62,401 nucleotides of DNA from a bacterium (GTDB taxonomy: Bacteria > Patescibacteriota > Gracilibacteria > JAUYGZ01): contig JAUYGZ010000026.1 of the NCBI GenBank assembly GCA_030690415.1, forward strand, positions 1 to 62,401, written 5' to 3'. Shown in pieces: positions 43,687 through 52,920 of this stretch (position 1 is the stretch's first letter; every line of letters starts with the position of its first letter). The notes under the pieces are model-generated. The model was not told where the DNA came from and ran no database searches. It was given only the letters and a program-made list of their open reading frames with translations. Both the position numbers and the translations under genes were made by a program.

Positions 43687-44310
43687 CTAAACCATTCCCT
43701 CCAACTCCACCGCCACCTCCTCCACCTCCCTCTCCCCACTCACCTCCAACAGCCGACCCTCTTCTCGATACCAGTCAATAACCGGCTGCGTCTCGATATG
43801 GTAGGTTTCAAGCCGAGTCTTAATGGCTTCTGGTGTGTCATCAGCTCGCTGGTACACATCCTCCTCGCCGCACTCCGCACAAGCAGCTTCCTTGCCCGCG
43901 TAAATCTTCCCCGTCGATTTCGACATCCATCGATTTCCAAGGCGTTTCAAAGCTTCTTCATCTGAAATCTGGATCAAAATCGCCGTAGGCTTTCTCCCAA
44001 ATTGATCCACCACCTTCTCAAAAAGATCCTTTTGGCTCATTTTTCTAGGCAAGCCGTCAAAAATCACCGCTTGCGTCAAATCAGTCCTCTTCAAAAAATC
44101 CTCCACAATCTCAATCACCACCTGATCCGGCACCAGATTTCCCGCCTCAATGATACCCTTAATTTTATTGCCTAACTCCGAAGCTCCGGCCACCAGGGAA
44201 CGTAACTCTTTCCCGGTCTCAAAAATGACATAGCCCATTCTTTCAGCCAGCATCCTTGCCTGAGTCCCTTTTCCGGACCCCTGAACGCCGAAAAGAATCA
44301 AATCCTTCAT
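43687..44310 (-). CDS. adk: Adenylate kinase
   Basis: 207 residues. P-loop GVQGSGKGTQARMLAERMGY, the NMP-binding part and the FDGLPRKMSQ block are clear. The LID contains CAEC and then DVYQRADDTPEAIKTRLETY; two Cys are visible, so zinc binding is uncertain. It interconverts ATP+AMP and 2 ADP. It is the first gene of the inverted alpha half; normally it follows secY. Confidence 0.97.
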   Translation of the reverse strand: MKDLILFGVQGSGKGTQARMLAERMGYVIFETGKELRSLVAGASELGNKIKGIIEAGNLVPDQVVIEIVEDFLKRTDLTQAVIFDGLPRKMSQKDLFEKVVDQFGRKPTAILIQISDEEALKRLGNRWMSKSTGKIYAGKEAACAECGEEDVYQRADDTPEAIKTRLETYHIETQPVIDWYREEGRLLEVSGEREVEEVAVELEGMV

Positions 44311-44373
44311 AAGGAGTATAATAAAGCCTCAACAGCATAGGGAATAAGGCTGAAAACTGCAATATCTTAAGCA

Positions 44374-45108
44374 CTAGCCACCCTGCGTCAGCTTCGCAAT
44401 ATTGCCATAAAAATCCACAGCATAAAAACCAATGGTGTAGGTCGTACTGGACTGCAATCCGCGAATATAAGTCCCCACCCGATATTGGTCATATAAGGGG
44501 AATAATATACCGGTCTGAAGGTCTCCCTGTCCGTCACAAGGAAAAGCCTGAAACCCTATACAGACTGTATAATGGTCGAAAAACTGGTCGACCGCCTTCC
44601 CCCAGGTCATTTCACGACTGGTCCGCTCGTCCCGCTCAACCAAAGTGACCGGATTGACGTTTCGAGGAGGAAGCGTATCGATCCAAAAGGAATTGGAAAG
44701 GGTCTCGGTGACCACGCCATTACTATCACTCAGGACCGCGCGAAGAACACCCTGCTTTTCAAGCTCGCCTCCCAGGAATGATTCCTGAAGCAGCTGCCAA
44801 AGCACGCTGATTTGAACCCTCCCCGCAGGCAGGCTATCCAAAGGGACCCCCGACAGCAAAGCAGTCAACTCATGCTCCTGCCCCCCCTCCTGAAAAAACA
44901 GCTGAAGATGAGAAGTCTGACTATGCGTGATCGAAAGACTCACCTCCACAATCCCACGAGACCATTGCGCATCATGAGACTTTCGCTGAGACACTGCGGC
45001 AAAGCTCATTGTCGATTGTGCGAAGACAAACTGAGTCCCCTGGAAAACGAGCAAAACCAACACAAGAGCAAGAGCCGTTCGGGTAAACAAAACCATACAA
45101 GAATTCAA
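44374..45108 (-). CDS. Exported Fn3-like protein
   Basis: 244 residues (ATG 45096 gives a cleaner signal peptide start). The signal peptide is TALALVLVLLVFQGTQFVFA. The mature part is beta-rich; the C-terminal ~100 residues (FWIDTLPPRNVNPVTL ... TTYTIGFYAVDFYGNIAKL) look like a fibronectin type III domain. No anchor is seen, so it may be secreted or held by a partner. It is 10 bp downstream of the cohesin/hydrolase gene and likely in its operon. Confidence 0.7.
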   Translation of the reverse strand: MNSCMVLFTRTALALVLVLLVFQGTQFVFAQSTMSFAAVSQRKSHDAQWSRGIVEVSLSITHSQTSHLQLFFQEGGQEHELTALLSGVPLDSLPAGRVQISVLWQLLQESFLGGELEKQGVLRAVLSDSNGVVTETLSNSFWIDTLPPRNVNPVTLVERDERTSREMTWGKAVDQFFDHYTVCIGFQAFPCDGQGDLQTGILFPLYDQYRVGTYIRGLQSSTTYTIGFYAVDFYGNIAKLTQGG

Positions 45109-45118
45109 ACATCAGAAA

Positions 45119-48100
45119 CTACTTTCTTCTTCCTTTCTTCTCCAACCTTTTTTTCTCCGCCTTTTCCCCATAATGTCGGCGTATCCTCTTATAAATCCTC
45201 CACAATACAGAGAGAATAATAATGAGAAGCACGAGCAAGAGCGGCCAGAAAAAATAGCCATAGTTTTCCGCGCGAAAAAAGGTCGCACAATCCAGAGGAC
45301 AAGTCACGGCATCTTCGTCAAAGCCACAAAATCCATTCCCACAAAGACACCCTGTAGTATCAGCCACCTTTCTCTCATCCAAACTCTTCCCAATGAGGAT
45401 ATAGCGATCATCACGAGTACAGGAAGCTTCCGCAAGGGAAAAGTACTGCTGATGACCGAGGAGAGCCACATTCTCGAGATACTGACCAATATCCTGAGAA
45501 ATCAACTGGCCTATGACCTTTCGGGTAGGAGCCTCCACGATCAGACCGACGTGATCCGCCCCCAACTCCCAAAAATTCTTGCACTGCTGGTCCAGATAGG
45601 CTCCTCCCACATGCTGCGCACTGGCGATAGAAACAATTCCATCATTCTTTCCTCCCAAATTGAGAAACATCCCCGCCCCTACACTCGTAATCCCCAGATC
45701 AACCTGAAACTCCCGATCTCCCGCAATCGAGAAATACTCTATGCCGGGAACCTGTGGAATTTGTGGACGATCCATAAGCAGCTCCTGCGTACTGGTGTCT
45801 TCCAGTCCAAAAAGGGAAATGTTTCCCGTCGAGAGCATATAATTGTAGAGCTGCAAAAGTACCCCCTTGGTCTCAACCTTATCATTTGGGGTCCCGATCA
45901 TGATGAGCTTCCTCGTTTTTTCAAGAAAGCTGAACCGGCCGGGAGTGATGGCGTTTTCTCGATAGGCATAGTCCAGCGCTTCCTGAGTGATCAACCCTCC
46001 CAAACTATGCGCCACCAAATAAAGCACATCGTACTCATCCGCATGAGCCTCAAGCTGATAGGCAAATTCTTTGGCAGACGTGGCAATTTTATCATTAAAA
46101 GGATATCCAAAAGTCCAGACCTGCCAAGGCTGTCTCGTGTCTCGAATATCGCTAATAAAGGGATCCCAAATACCGGGATCGCTATTCAAACCATGGATCA
46201 ACACCACCGCCGCCCTGTCTCCCGACAGAGGATCATAGACCTTCTCAAAATAACTCTTCCCGGGATCTCTCTGAACAATCCCCATGGTAGCCAAAACAAT
46301 CCGACCCTGATCGTCCACGAACCGTTGATAATCAATTTCTTGCTCCAGCACAAGCCGATCTGTCCGGTTTACGGATTCACCTAATAAGAACCAGACCTTC
46401 GAAGAAGGATCTAAAATAAACATCTGCACTCCGGCATCGGGAATATGAACATCTTTTGAATAAGGAAGACTAAGGAGGACCCGCTCTTCCTGATTCTCCA
46501 GAAGTGGACCGGAACGGGTCACCACGATGGGAGCTGAAAGAACTTTGAGGGAAGGATGGATGTATCCATCAAACCCCCCTGGAAAGAAGTCCACGGAATA
46601 ACTCCTGCCGGAAGGCTCCCCTAGAGGAGCAACATGATACCGGTCGGAAAAGCTTCGGAATGAATTTTCCAGATCACTCCGGTCTACAGGTGTTACTTCA
46701 ACACGCTGAATCTCAGCCAGTTTCACTCCTTGACGAATAATTTCATCTTGCTGACAAGTGATCTGATCTGTCACAGTCACCAACACATCTTCACACTCCC
46801 CTCCAACACACTTCACCGCTCTCACATCGGAAAAATTATCCGGAAGACTGAGGGTCGTTTGATAAGGGCCTGGATCACAGTCGAGCTGAAAAGGCCCATC
46901 AATGATTTCAAAATCAGGTGGAGGCTCATAAGGGAAAGCCAGTCGCTGAATATCAGGAGTCTGAGCTAGCCGATCATGACAAGCCAGGGTCTCAACATCC
47001 ACAGAAACGAGATGAACCCCTCCAGCCTCCTCAGGAATCTGAACCAAACCGGTATTATTCAAAAGATCATTCATCTGAACCACAAACCACCCCACGGTAT
47101 CGGATTCCGCGAGCCCCGTGTACACCGCATCGATAGTCCGACTCACGACATCTTGCTGTAGCGCCTGTTCTGTCTCAGTGGGAGGGATACACACATCCAC
47201 CAGAACCTGACAGGATGTATCACACACCAAAGAACCGGGAGGCTCACATTGTTCACCCGATTCAACGATACCGTTTCCGCAGGAGGGAGTGGTTGGGGGA
47301 AGAGATGGTGGCGGTTCGGCAGATGGAGGAGGAGTCTGCTCCCCCTGGAGCCCCTGTTCATTAAAGCTATACTCATAGGTATTCATTACATTACCCACCA
47401 AATCACTGGCATCCACTGAAACATGCACCGGAACACCGTCAAGAAAATCCTCGGGAGGATCGATCATAATGATATAATAAAACGCATCTCCCATGACCGT
47501 TACTCCGGGATCGCCAATGTGGTACTCCACGCCATTGATCGTAATCACGACCGTCGATAAATCCACCCCTGCCATATTATCCCGAAGATGGATCACGACA
47601 TTACTGTCTAATGGGACATTTCTCGTTCCGGGATTAGGGATGACGATATAAGCGTATGCAGGAACCGTGTCATCGACACAGGACCCCAGCTCAAAGGTAT
47701 AGCTGCCATTCGTCACGCCAGTGAGTAAATCATCACTCTCCAAACTCGCGACGTTACTGTCCCTGGAAGCCCCTGGTGTAAAATCAAAACGCAGAGTCGT
47801 ACTCGTCACTCCCGGCTTGCTCCGAAAAATAATGGACCCGAAGACAGTAGAAGCGGCTCCAGTACTATTGTACGGATGGAGGACACTAAAACCAGTCATT
47901 AATATCCGACCGGCGGAAGTATCAATCTGATTTCCAGGATACATCTCATAAAGAGATCCTTCCTGAACCTCCTGAATCTCAATCTCATTGGGGTTGAAAA
48001 GAACCACCGCGTCCGCGGCATTACTCATCTGTCCCTGAGTATCAATCAGCATATTCACCACCGAATCACACTCCTGTCGAAAAGTCTGAGCAGCGGGAGA

Positions 48101-48211
48101 AAGAGAAAATATAGCCGCCTGTGCCGAGGCAACAGAAAAAACCCCAGTAATAAAAGTCACAGCCCCCACGAACGCCGCAAGAAGGAATTGTTTTCTCAGA
48201 AATGAAAGCAT
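45119..48211 (-). CDS. Membrane-anchored surface protein: cohesin-like domain plus lipase-like hydrolase
   Basis: 1030 residues from ATG 48211; earlier in-frame codons translate a simple repeat. Order: signal peptide (to about residue 32), a cohesin-like beta-sandwich (about 33-178, 'IFSLSPAAQTF...AADAVVLFNPNEIEI...GRILMTG...GSIIF...SNVAS'), an Ig-like domain (about 182-290), a Pro-rich linker, a Cys-rich CGNGIVESGEQCE motif, a long middle, then an alpha/beta hydrolase (about 665-930). The hydrolase has oxyanion region VVLIHGLNSD, nucleophile elbow VAHSLGGL (Ser near 736), and candidate Asp in KNDGIVS and His in GADHVGLI. After CGNGFCGFDEDAVTCPLDC comes a membrane helix and a basic tail, so the body faces outside. 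The natural partner is the dockerin protein encoded just upstream. Confidence 0.75.
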   Translation of the reverse strand: MLSFLRKQFLLAAFVGAVTFITGVFSVASAQAAIFSLSPAAQTFRQECDSVVNMLIDTQGQMSNAADAVVLFNPNEIEIQEVQEGSLYEMYPGNQIDTSAGRILMTGFSVLHPYNSTGAASTVFGSIIFRSKPGVTSTTLRFDFTPGASRDSNVASLESDDLLTGVTNGSYTFELGSCVDDTVPAYAYIVIPNPGTRNVPLDSNVVIHLRDNMAGVDLSTVVITINGVEYHIGDPGVTVMGDAFYYIIMIDPPEDFLDGVPVHVSVDASDLVGNVMNTYEYSFNEQGLQGEQTPPPSAEPPPSLPPTTPSCGNGIVESGEQCEPPGSLVCDTSCQVLVDVCIPPTETEQALQQDVVSRTIDAVYTGLAESDTVGWFVVQMNDLLNNTGLVQIPEEAGGVHLVSVDVETLACHDRLAQTPDIQRLAFPYEPPPDFEIIDGPFQLDCDPGPYQTTLSLPDNFSDVRAVKCVGGECEDVLVTVTDQITCQQDEIIRQGVKLAEIQRVEVTPVDRSDLENSFRSFSDRYHVAPLGEPSGRSYSVDFFPGGFDGYIHPSLKVLSAPIVVTRSGPLLENQEERVLLSLPYSKDVHIPDAGVQMFILDPSSKVWFLLGESVNRTDRLVLEQEIDYQRFVDDQGRIVLATMGIVQRDPGKSYFEKVYDPLSGDRAAVVLIHGLNSDPGIWDPFISDIRDTRQPWQVWTFGYPFNDKIATSAKEFAYQLEAHADEYDVLYLVAHSLGGLITQEALDYAYRENAITPGRFSFLEKTRKLIMIGTPNDKVETKGVLLQLYNYMLSTGNISLFGLEDTSTQELLMDRPQIPQVPGIEYFSIAGDREFQVDLGITSVGAGMFLNLGGKNDGIVSIASAQHVGGAYLDQQCKNFWELGADHVGLIVEAPTRKVIGQLISQDIGQYLENVALLGHQQYFSLAEASCTRDDRYILIGKSLDERKVADTTGCLCGNGFCGFDEDAVTCPLDCATFFRAENYGYFFWPLLLVLLIIILSVLWRIYKRIRRHYGEKAEKKRLEKKGRRK

Positions 48212-48212
48212 G

Positions 48213-48255
48213 AAAGGAAGGTAGGAAAGTAGGAAGGTAGGAAGGTAGGAAGGTA
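48213..48255. repeat. CTACCTTC simple repeat before the cohesin/hydrolase gene
   Basis: On the coding (minus) strand about five CCTACCTT/CCTACTTT units lead directly to the ATG at 48211. This is the same leader type seen in the ribosomal operon. Confidence 0.85.
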
Positions 48256-48308
48256 GGGGTTCCCATTTCCCCACCACTATACACCAGCAAAGCACAAGAA
48301 AAAAACAC

Positions 48309-50249
48309 CTAAATCACCTCCCCACGCTGATAAATATTCGCCACGGCAATACTGAGATCCAGTCCATTTACCAGCCCATCATTATTCAAATCAGCGTCAA
48401 TAAGGGCCGTGTAAAGAGCCAAACACACCGCTGAGAAATCAAGACCGTTCACGTAGTCATCCTTGGAGCGGTGCACATCACCCGCCAGGAGAAAGAAAGC
48501 CCCCCCCAGGGTAAAATCCAAGAGCAGATCTCCCCCGGGAGAAAGCGTCAAACCGTTAAGCCGTTTTGTGAGATGGGATAGCCCTTTGAGCAAAGCCAGA
48601 TATCCCCCTGGCCCCAAAGGTCGATTATCAAGAAATACCTTCCCATCGGAAGCGGTCTGAATGTTCTCCTGAAGAACCGATGTCGTAGCTCCTTCTTCGT
48701 AGACATTCAACACACTCGCTAAACCCCAATTACCGGTCCTGGGAAACCGTTTTTCCGGATAGGCCGTGAGAGACAGGTCAGTCACATTGTGAACAGTGAA
48801 TTGAATATCAGGAGCAGTCAGCAGAGCTTCCGTATACCCCACCACGTCGGTTACCCGGGAATACCCCAGATATACTCCATCAGCCAAAAACTGCGTCAGC
48901 GTAAGCTGCGTGCTCTGACGGGTAGACGGGATAAGCTGGAAATTCCCTCCATCCTTGCCCAAATACACCTCGACTGAATTGGCCCCGCCATTAGGAAGAG
49001 AATCAAAAACAATTGTCAGCGGAACATCAACCCCCTGGATAACATCCGGTGTAAACTGCAGCAAATGACTTTCGGGAAGTCTTTCGACCTGACACAACCG
49101 ACTACAACCATCGAAACTCACCTGATTACCATCATCACAGGTCTCAGGATCCTCAACCTGCCCATCTCCACACTCCACCGCCGCCGGAACCGTCCGAATA
49201 ATCTCAAAGAGCAAAGATTCTGAATCAGGACTAATCACTGCGCCATCCTGGGAAGTACTCAAGGCCACAAGACTGTAAACCCCATCCCCCATCGAAGTAG
49301 AATCAAATGAAAGCGACCAGGCTCCCAGATCATCCGCCTGAACAAGAAAGGCAATGGATGTCGGCCCCTCTACAATCACCGTCACGAAACTGCGCTGGTA
49401 CGAATAACCTGAAGCGGTGACCTGTTCTCCCTGGGAATAGGTTTGTCGTGGCATAAAAGCGGTAGGAGGAAGATTAATGTTCGCGATCTGGGCGCTGAAA
49501 TCAGGAATGATCGTGTAATCAAACTCGAAGGGAATCGAATACCGTCCCTCCGGATCCTGTCCGAGAAAACGGAAAGTCCGGTCCCCCTGCTCCAATCCAG
49601 AATAGGTCTTCGCGAAGACCCCATCCTGACCAGGGGTAATAACCCCCATAGAAACGCCATCCAAAGAAAAATACACGGAAGCATTTGGACCCGGATACGC
49701 GAGACCTATGACCGTAATCGTGGCTGGCGGTGGCGGCTCCTCAGGAGGAGTCGGTGGTGACGGAGGCGGAGGCTCTACAGTAGGAGGTGGAGGATTCCCG
49801 CGGGGGCGGCCATCGCCGGCACCTCCACCGAGCACCACCGGCCCAACAACATAGTCATAATCATTCCCATCAAGAACCTTCACCCGTGCGATATAAGTCT
49901 CCGGCGCCAATCCAAGATAGGTCGCCAAAAAATCACCGGGGGCATGGCTTTGAAGACCGAAATAATTCAATCCACCGTCCGAAGAAAGCTCGACGTCAAT
50001 CTGAGTAATTGCCAGAGGAATATACCCGGGAGATACAAAGTCCCAGTGCCAATGAACCTCTAAAGTGGTGTCCCCTACCGCGACTAAGGAAAGCTGGGGA
50101 GGCGTGGTCATGACGCGAATCGAAATCCCCACGTCAGCTCCCTTAGCCAAGGGAAACAAAGACGCGAAAAACAGCATGACAATCAGCATCGACGCCATCA
50201 ACCTCACAAAACGCCACTCCATCATTCTGTATCGACCAGTAAATGCCAT
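48309..50249 (-). CDS. Secreted dockerin-bearing protein
   Basis: 646 residues (ATG 50225 or 50222 are alternative starts). The signal peptide contains LMASMLIVMLFFASLFPLAKG. It is followed by an Fn3-like domain (TTPPQLSLVAVGDTTLEVHW), a Pro-rich linker, Ig-like domains, and a CGDGQVEDPETCDDGN Cys-rich (DUF4215-type) motif near the middle. The C-terminal ~60 residues are a dockerin: repeat 2 DLNNDGLVNGLDLS is a canonical Ca-binding loop (D1,N3,D5,N9,D12), while repeat 1 DVHRSKDDYVNGLDFS is expanded by two residues. No membrane anchor or enzyme domain is seen. It probably binds the cohesin-like domain of the next gene. Confidence 0.8.
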   Translation of the reverse strand: MAFTGRYRMMEWRFVRLMASMLIVMLFFASLFPLAKGADVGISIRVMTTPPQLSLVAVGDTTLEVHWHWDFVSPGYIPLAITQIDVELSSDGGLNYFGLQSHAPGDFLATYLGLAPETYIARVKVLDGNDYDYVVGPVVLGGGAGDGRPRGNPPPPTVEPPPPSPPTPPEEPPPPATITVIGLAYPGPNASVYFSLDGVSMGVITPGQDGVFAKTYSGLEQGDRTFRFLGQDPEGRYSIPFEFDYTIIPDFSAQIANINLPPTAFMPRQTYSQGEQVTASGYSYQRSFVTVIVEGPTSIAFLVQADDLGAWSLSFDSTSMGDGVYSLVALSTSQDGAVISPDSESLLFEIIRTVPAAVECGDGQVEDPETCDDGNQVSFDGCSRLCQVERLPESHLLQFTPDVIQGVDVPLTIVFDSLPNGGANSVEVYLGKDGGNFQLIPSTRQSTQLTLTQFLADGVYLGYSRVTDVVGYTEALLTAPDIQFTVHNVTDLSLTAYPEKRFPRTGNWGLASVLNVYEEGATTSVLQENIQTASDGKVFLDNRPLGPGGYLALLKGLSHLTKRLNGLTLSPGGDLLLDFTLGGAFFLLAGDVHRSKDDYVNGLDFSAVCLALYTALIDADLNNDGLVNGLDLSIAVANIYQRGEVI

Positions 50250-50401
50250 ACTCGGCTCAGGAAAAAGAAAAACGCCATCATACTATGAAAGAGTTTCCAG
50301 CCTCAAACGAGCATTTCTTATTGCGTGGAGAGGAAGATGTGGATCAGTAGATTTTGGGCATAAATAATAGAATGGGCCTAAATGACTGACAAGATAATAA
50401 T

Positions 50402-50449
50402 TTGACTCTATCCAAATTTTGAAGTAATATTATTTGGGTACAGCCAAAT
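50402..50449 (+). promoter_or_regulatory. ATPase promoter with CCAAAT/ATTTGG operator-like repeats
   Basis: TTGACT (50402-50407), 17 bp, TAATAT (50425-50430). ATTTGG (50432-50437) and CCAAAT (50444-50449) form an inverted repeat over the start site, and a further CCAAAT lies at 50412-50417 inside the spacer. A repressor site is likely. No Shine-Dalgarno sequence precedes ATG 50456. Confidence 0.6.
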
Positions 50450-50455
50450 GTATAC

Positions 50456-51673
50456 ATGGACCATATTATCACCAATTATCGCCGTCTCCTTAAACAGTTA
50501 GCAGTGCCCTATCAAAGAAAATGGTACAGCGATTTTTCCCTCGAGCACCGGATGACAGGAATCGTGGGCGGAAGAGGTGTCGGGAAAACAACATTTTTGC
50601 TCGATTTTCTGAGGAAGAACTATGGAGAGTCTGAGAAAGCCCTCTATATCTCGGCAGATGACCTCTATTTTTCTTCTCATTCTCTTGTCGAAGTTGCCAC
50701 TCAATTTCACGACCAGCAGGCTGGAGAACTTTTGGTGATCGATGAAATCCATCGCTACACGGGCTGGGATCAGGAACTCAAAAACATCTATGACTTTTTC
50801 CCCAGGATGAAGATTCTCTTTTCGGGAAGTTCAAGTATCGATCTCATCAAAGGCCGCTACGATCTCTCGAGAAGAGCTGTCCTGAGACATCTTCATGGAT
50901 TTTCTTTTCGGGAATTTTTGGAGTTCAAAACAGGGAAACAATTCCCTGCTCTGTCTCTCAATGATCTCAAGAACCCCCATCGCCGCTTTCACATTGCGGA
51001 CACATTGTATCAAACACCAAAATTACTCGGCTATCTGAAGAGCTACCTGAAAGAAGGATATTATCCTCTGTTCACAGAGACAAGAAACTATGAGGCCTAC
51101 CGTGATCTTTTGATGAGCATCATTGACAAAACGATTTACGAAGATATCAGTAGTTTTTATTCCCTCAAGACCTCCAGTCTCGATATCTTCAAAAAAATAC
51201 TGAGCTTCATCTCCTGCTCTGATCCCGGGAGTATCAATATTAATAAACTCGCAAAAAGCCTGAGAAAAGATCACACGACGCTATCCAATTATCTTGAAAT
51301 GCTGCGGGAAACAAAGTTGCTGAGATATCTCATCAATGACCGACACGGACACGCGCTCATCAGAAACGCGGAAAAAATGTACATCGACAACCCAAATCTG
51401 AGCTATGCCATCAATGAAACCATTGGGAAATCAACCCCCATCGGGACGATCAGGGAGCTCTTCATCATCAGTCAACTCCAGGACGCGGGGCATCCCGTCT
51501 TCGCTTCCAAAAAAGGAGATCTTATTTGTGAAAAAAGCATCTTTGAGATCGGAGGAAAAAACAAAAAGTGGGACAGGCTGAAAAAAGCGGAAAATCACTA
51601 TTTGATCAAAGATGATATCGTCATGGGAGAGAAAAATGAGATACCGCTCTATCTCTTTGGTTTTCTCTCATAA
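50456..51673 (+). CDS. AAA-type ATPase with DUF4143-like C-terminus
   Basis: 405 residues. Walker A GGRGVGKTTFLLDFL, Walker B ELLVIDEIHRYTGW, sensor-like ILFSGSSSIDLIKG, then the family's RRAVLRHLHGFSFREFLEF. The C-terminal part has a winged-helix segment (INKLAKSLRKDHTTLSNYLEML) and a DUF4143-like end. Members are widespread, often horizontally acquired, and have no clear cellular role. It is the only plus-strand gene in its neighbourhood and has its own regulated-looking promoter. Confidence 0.87.
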   Translation: MDHIITNYRRLLKQLAVPYQRKWYSDFSLEHRMTGIVGGRGVGKTTFLLDFLRKNYGESEKALYISADDLYFSSHSLVEVATQFHDQQAGELLVIDEIHRYTGWDQELKNIYDFFPRMKILFSGSSSIDLIKGRYDLSRRAVLRHLHGFSFREFLEFKTGKQFPALSLNDLKNPHRRFHIADTLYQTPKLLGYLKSYLKEGYYPLFTETRNYEAYRDLLMSIIDKTIYEDISSFYSLKTSSLDIFKKILSFISCSDPGSININKLAKSLRKDHTTLSNYLEMLRETKLLRYLINDRHGHALIRNAEKMYIDNPNLSYAINETIGKSTPIGTIRELFIISQLQDAGHPVFASKKGDLICEKSIFEIGGKNKKWDRLKKAENHYLIKDDIVMGEKNEIPLYLFGFLS

Positions 51674-51696
51674 GCCCATGTGAAAACGAACACTCC

Positions 51697-51724
51697 GTAG
51701 AGACACATTGCAATGCGTCTCTAC
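51697..51724. repeat. GTAGAGAC palindrome copy after the ATPase
   Basis: Arms GTAGAGAC and GTCTCTAC with core ACATTGCAATGC, followed by CCCCACAAACCCTACAAACC. It lies between the ATPase gene and the BRO-like gene. Confidence 0.85.
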
Positions 51725-51795
51725 CCCACAAACCCTACAAACCCTAACGTGAAGGGTCAGCTACAGAAGGCTTACTCCAAGCGTTGTCCTTAACT

Positions 51796-52284
51796 TCACG
51801 AGGAGATGAAGTCCAAAATTAACTTTGCCTTTTTCCATTCTCGAAACAACAGCCTGAGTTGTTCCAATCCTTTTTGCTCATATAGAGCCTTCATTCTTTC
51901 CTGAGCTAATTCAGGATTTTCTATTTCTTCCATTCGTTCATAGCCAACTTTGGCCAGCCATCTCTTAAATGGTTCGGCTTTGGGTGATGGAATTGATTGG
52001 ATAATCCGAAAAATACCCTCTGTACTTGCACAATCAGTTTCCCGCATTTTCCCATCGGAAGCTTCCAATTTCAACCGGTGACAAAATGTCACCACTTCAC
52101 TCCCTTCTTCCCGAAGCCTTTGCGAAAGCTTATTCCAATATTTTCTAGCAGCTTGAGAGTCAGGACTATCAGTCAAAGCTCCGCAAACATCCACCACAGA
52201 ATAAAACCATTCATCGTGGTGCCACGTTCGGCGTATCTGTTGTGATTGGAATAATACCAACCTGTTATTCTGTGCATCTTTCAT
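51796..52284 (-). CDS. BRO-N domain protein, C-terminus possibly truncated
   Basis: 162 residues from ATG 52284. The BRO-N block LVLFQSQQIRRTWHHDEWFYSVVDVCGALTDS is followed by ARKYWNKLSQRLREEG and TEGIFRIIQSIPSPKAEPFKRWLAKVGYERMEE, which is typical. Related proteins usually continue for ~100 more residues after 'ALYEQKG'; here the ending is LRLLFREWKKAKLILDFISS. It may be a 3'-truncated relic. BRO-N proteins are phage antirepressor-like and DNA-binding. A longer in-frame start is rejected. Confidence 0.8.
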   Translation of the reverse strand: MKDAQNNRLVLFQSQQIRRTWHHDEWFYSVVDVCGALTDSPDSQAARKYWNKLSQRLREEGSEVVTFCHRLKLEASDGKMRETDCASTEGIFRIIQSIPSPKAEPFKRWLAKVGYERMEEIENPELAQERMKALYEQKGLEQLRLLFREWKKAKLILDFISS

Positions 52285-52336
52285 AATGTAAAAAGTTAAA
52301 AACAAATAAGAACAAGGAAACGAGGAAATGACCCGT

Positions 52337-52389
52337 CCTCCGTAGCAGTTGAGAAGCTGCTGAAGCAGCAAACACAGCTACTGCGGAGG
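52337..52389. repeat. CCTCCGTAGC / GCTACTGCGGAGG hairpin repeat
   Basis: Outer arms CCTCCGTAGC (52337-52346) and GCTACTGCGGAGG (52377-52389) enclose a second hairpin, GCTGC-TGAA-GCAGC (52356-52369). It lies upstream of the BRO-like gene, with copies of the GAGGAAATGA-type repeat on each side. Confidence 0.75.
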
Positions 52390-52436
52390 GTGGAAGAAAC
52401 GAGGATGTTCTATAAATTCTCGAGAGAATACATAGA

Positions 52437-52847
52437 TTAATTAGAGCGACTGTTTCTGCGAATTGTTGAGGAGAGTGCCTTAAGCTGTTTCATAATCAGA
52501 ACAGCAGCTCCTAAAAATATCAGCTGCTTCTCTCTATCCATATAGCCATCATCACAAGCTGCATCAATTCCCGCAACAACTTCATCCAGAGAGCCAACGG
52601 CAATATTCAAAAAATGGCTATTTGATTTTCCGGTATATCGATCTGAACCTTCAGCAATATTGAGAACAATTGAATCCAAAGCTCTCCACAACTGAGCCCT
52701 CAGACAATATCGCTCATCTTGGGGAAAATGTTCCTGAGTATATTTTTTTAAATTTTTCCGAAATTCCCTTGCGTCATGATAGACCGGAAATTTTCGAAAC
52801 CGAAAAATCTCATTAATCTCTTTTTCATCATCCATGTCCAAATTCAT
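52437..52847 (-). CDS. Four-helix bundle protein (S23/IVP-like)
   Basis: 136 residues. FPVYHDAREFRKNLKKYTQEHFPQDERYCLRAQLWRALDSIVLNIAEG followed by SNSHFLNIAVGSLDEVVAGIDAA matches the family of four-helix bundle proteins first found in 23S rRNA intervening sequences. The role is unknown; a scaffold or oligomeric ring is known for homologues. No rRNA gene is nearby. Confidence 0.88.
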   Translation of the reverse strand: MNLDMDDEKEINEIFRFRKFPVYHDAREFRKNLKKYTQEHFPQDERYCLRAQLWRALDSIVLNIAEGSDRYTGKSNSHFLNIAVGSLDEVVAGIDAACDDGYMDREKQLIFLGAAVLIMKQLKALSSTIRRNSRSN

Positions 52848-52920
52848 TAGTGCTCATAAAACCATATACAGGTCATCATACATCAAAAGAATGGTCAAAC
52901 ATTATGACTTGATATCTATA

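Noticed and set aside
43524-43739. 72-residue N-terminal extension of methionine aminopeptidase
   Set aside because: It translates a palindromic spacer and part of the adk 3' end region; the conserved protein starts at 43523.
48212-48295. N-terminal extension of the cohesin/hydrolase protein (SYLPTFLLSYLPF)
   Set aside because: It is a reading of the CTACCTTC simple repeat; a proper signal peptide starts at 48211.
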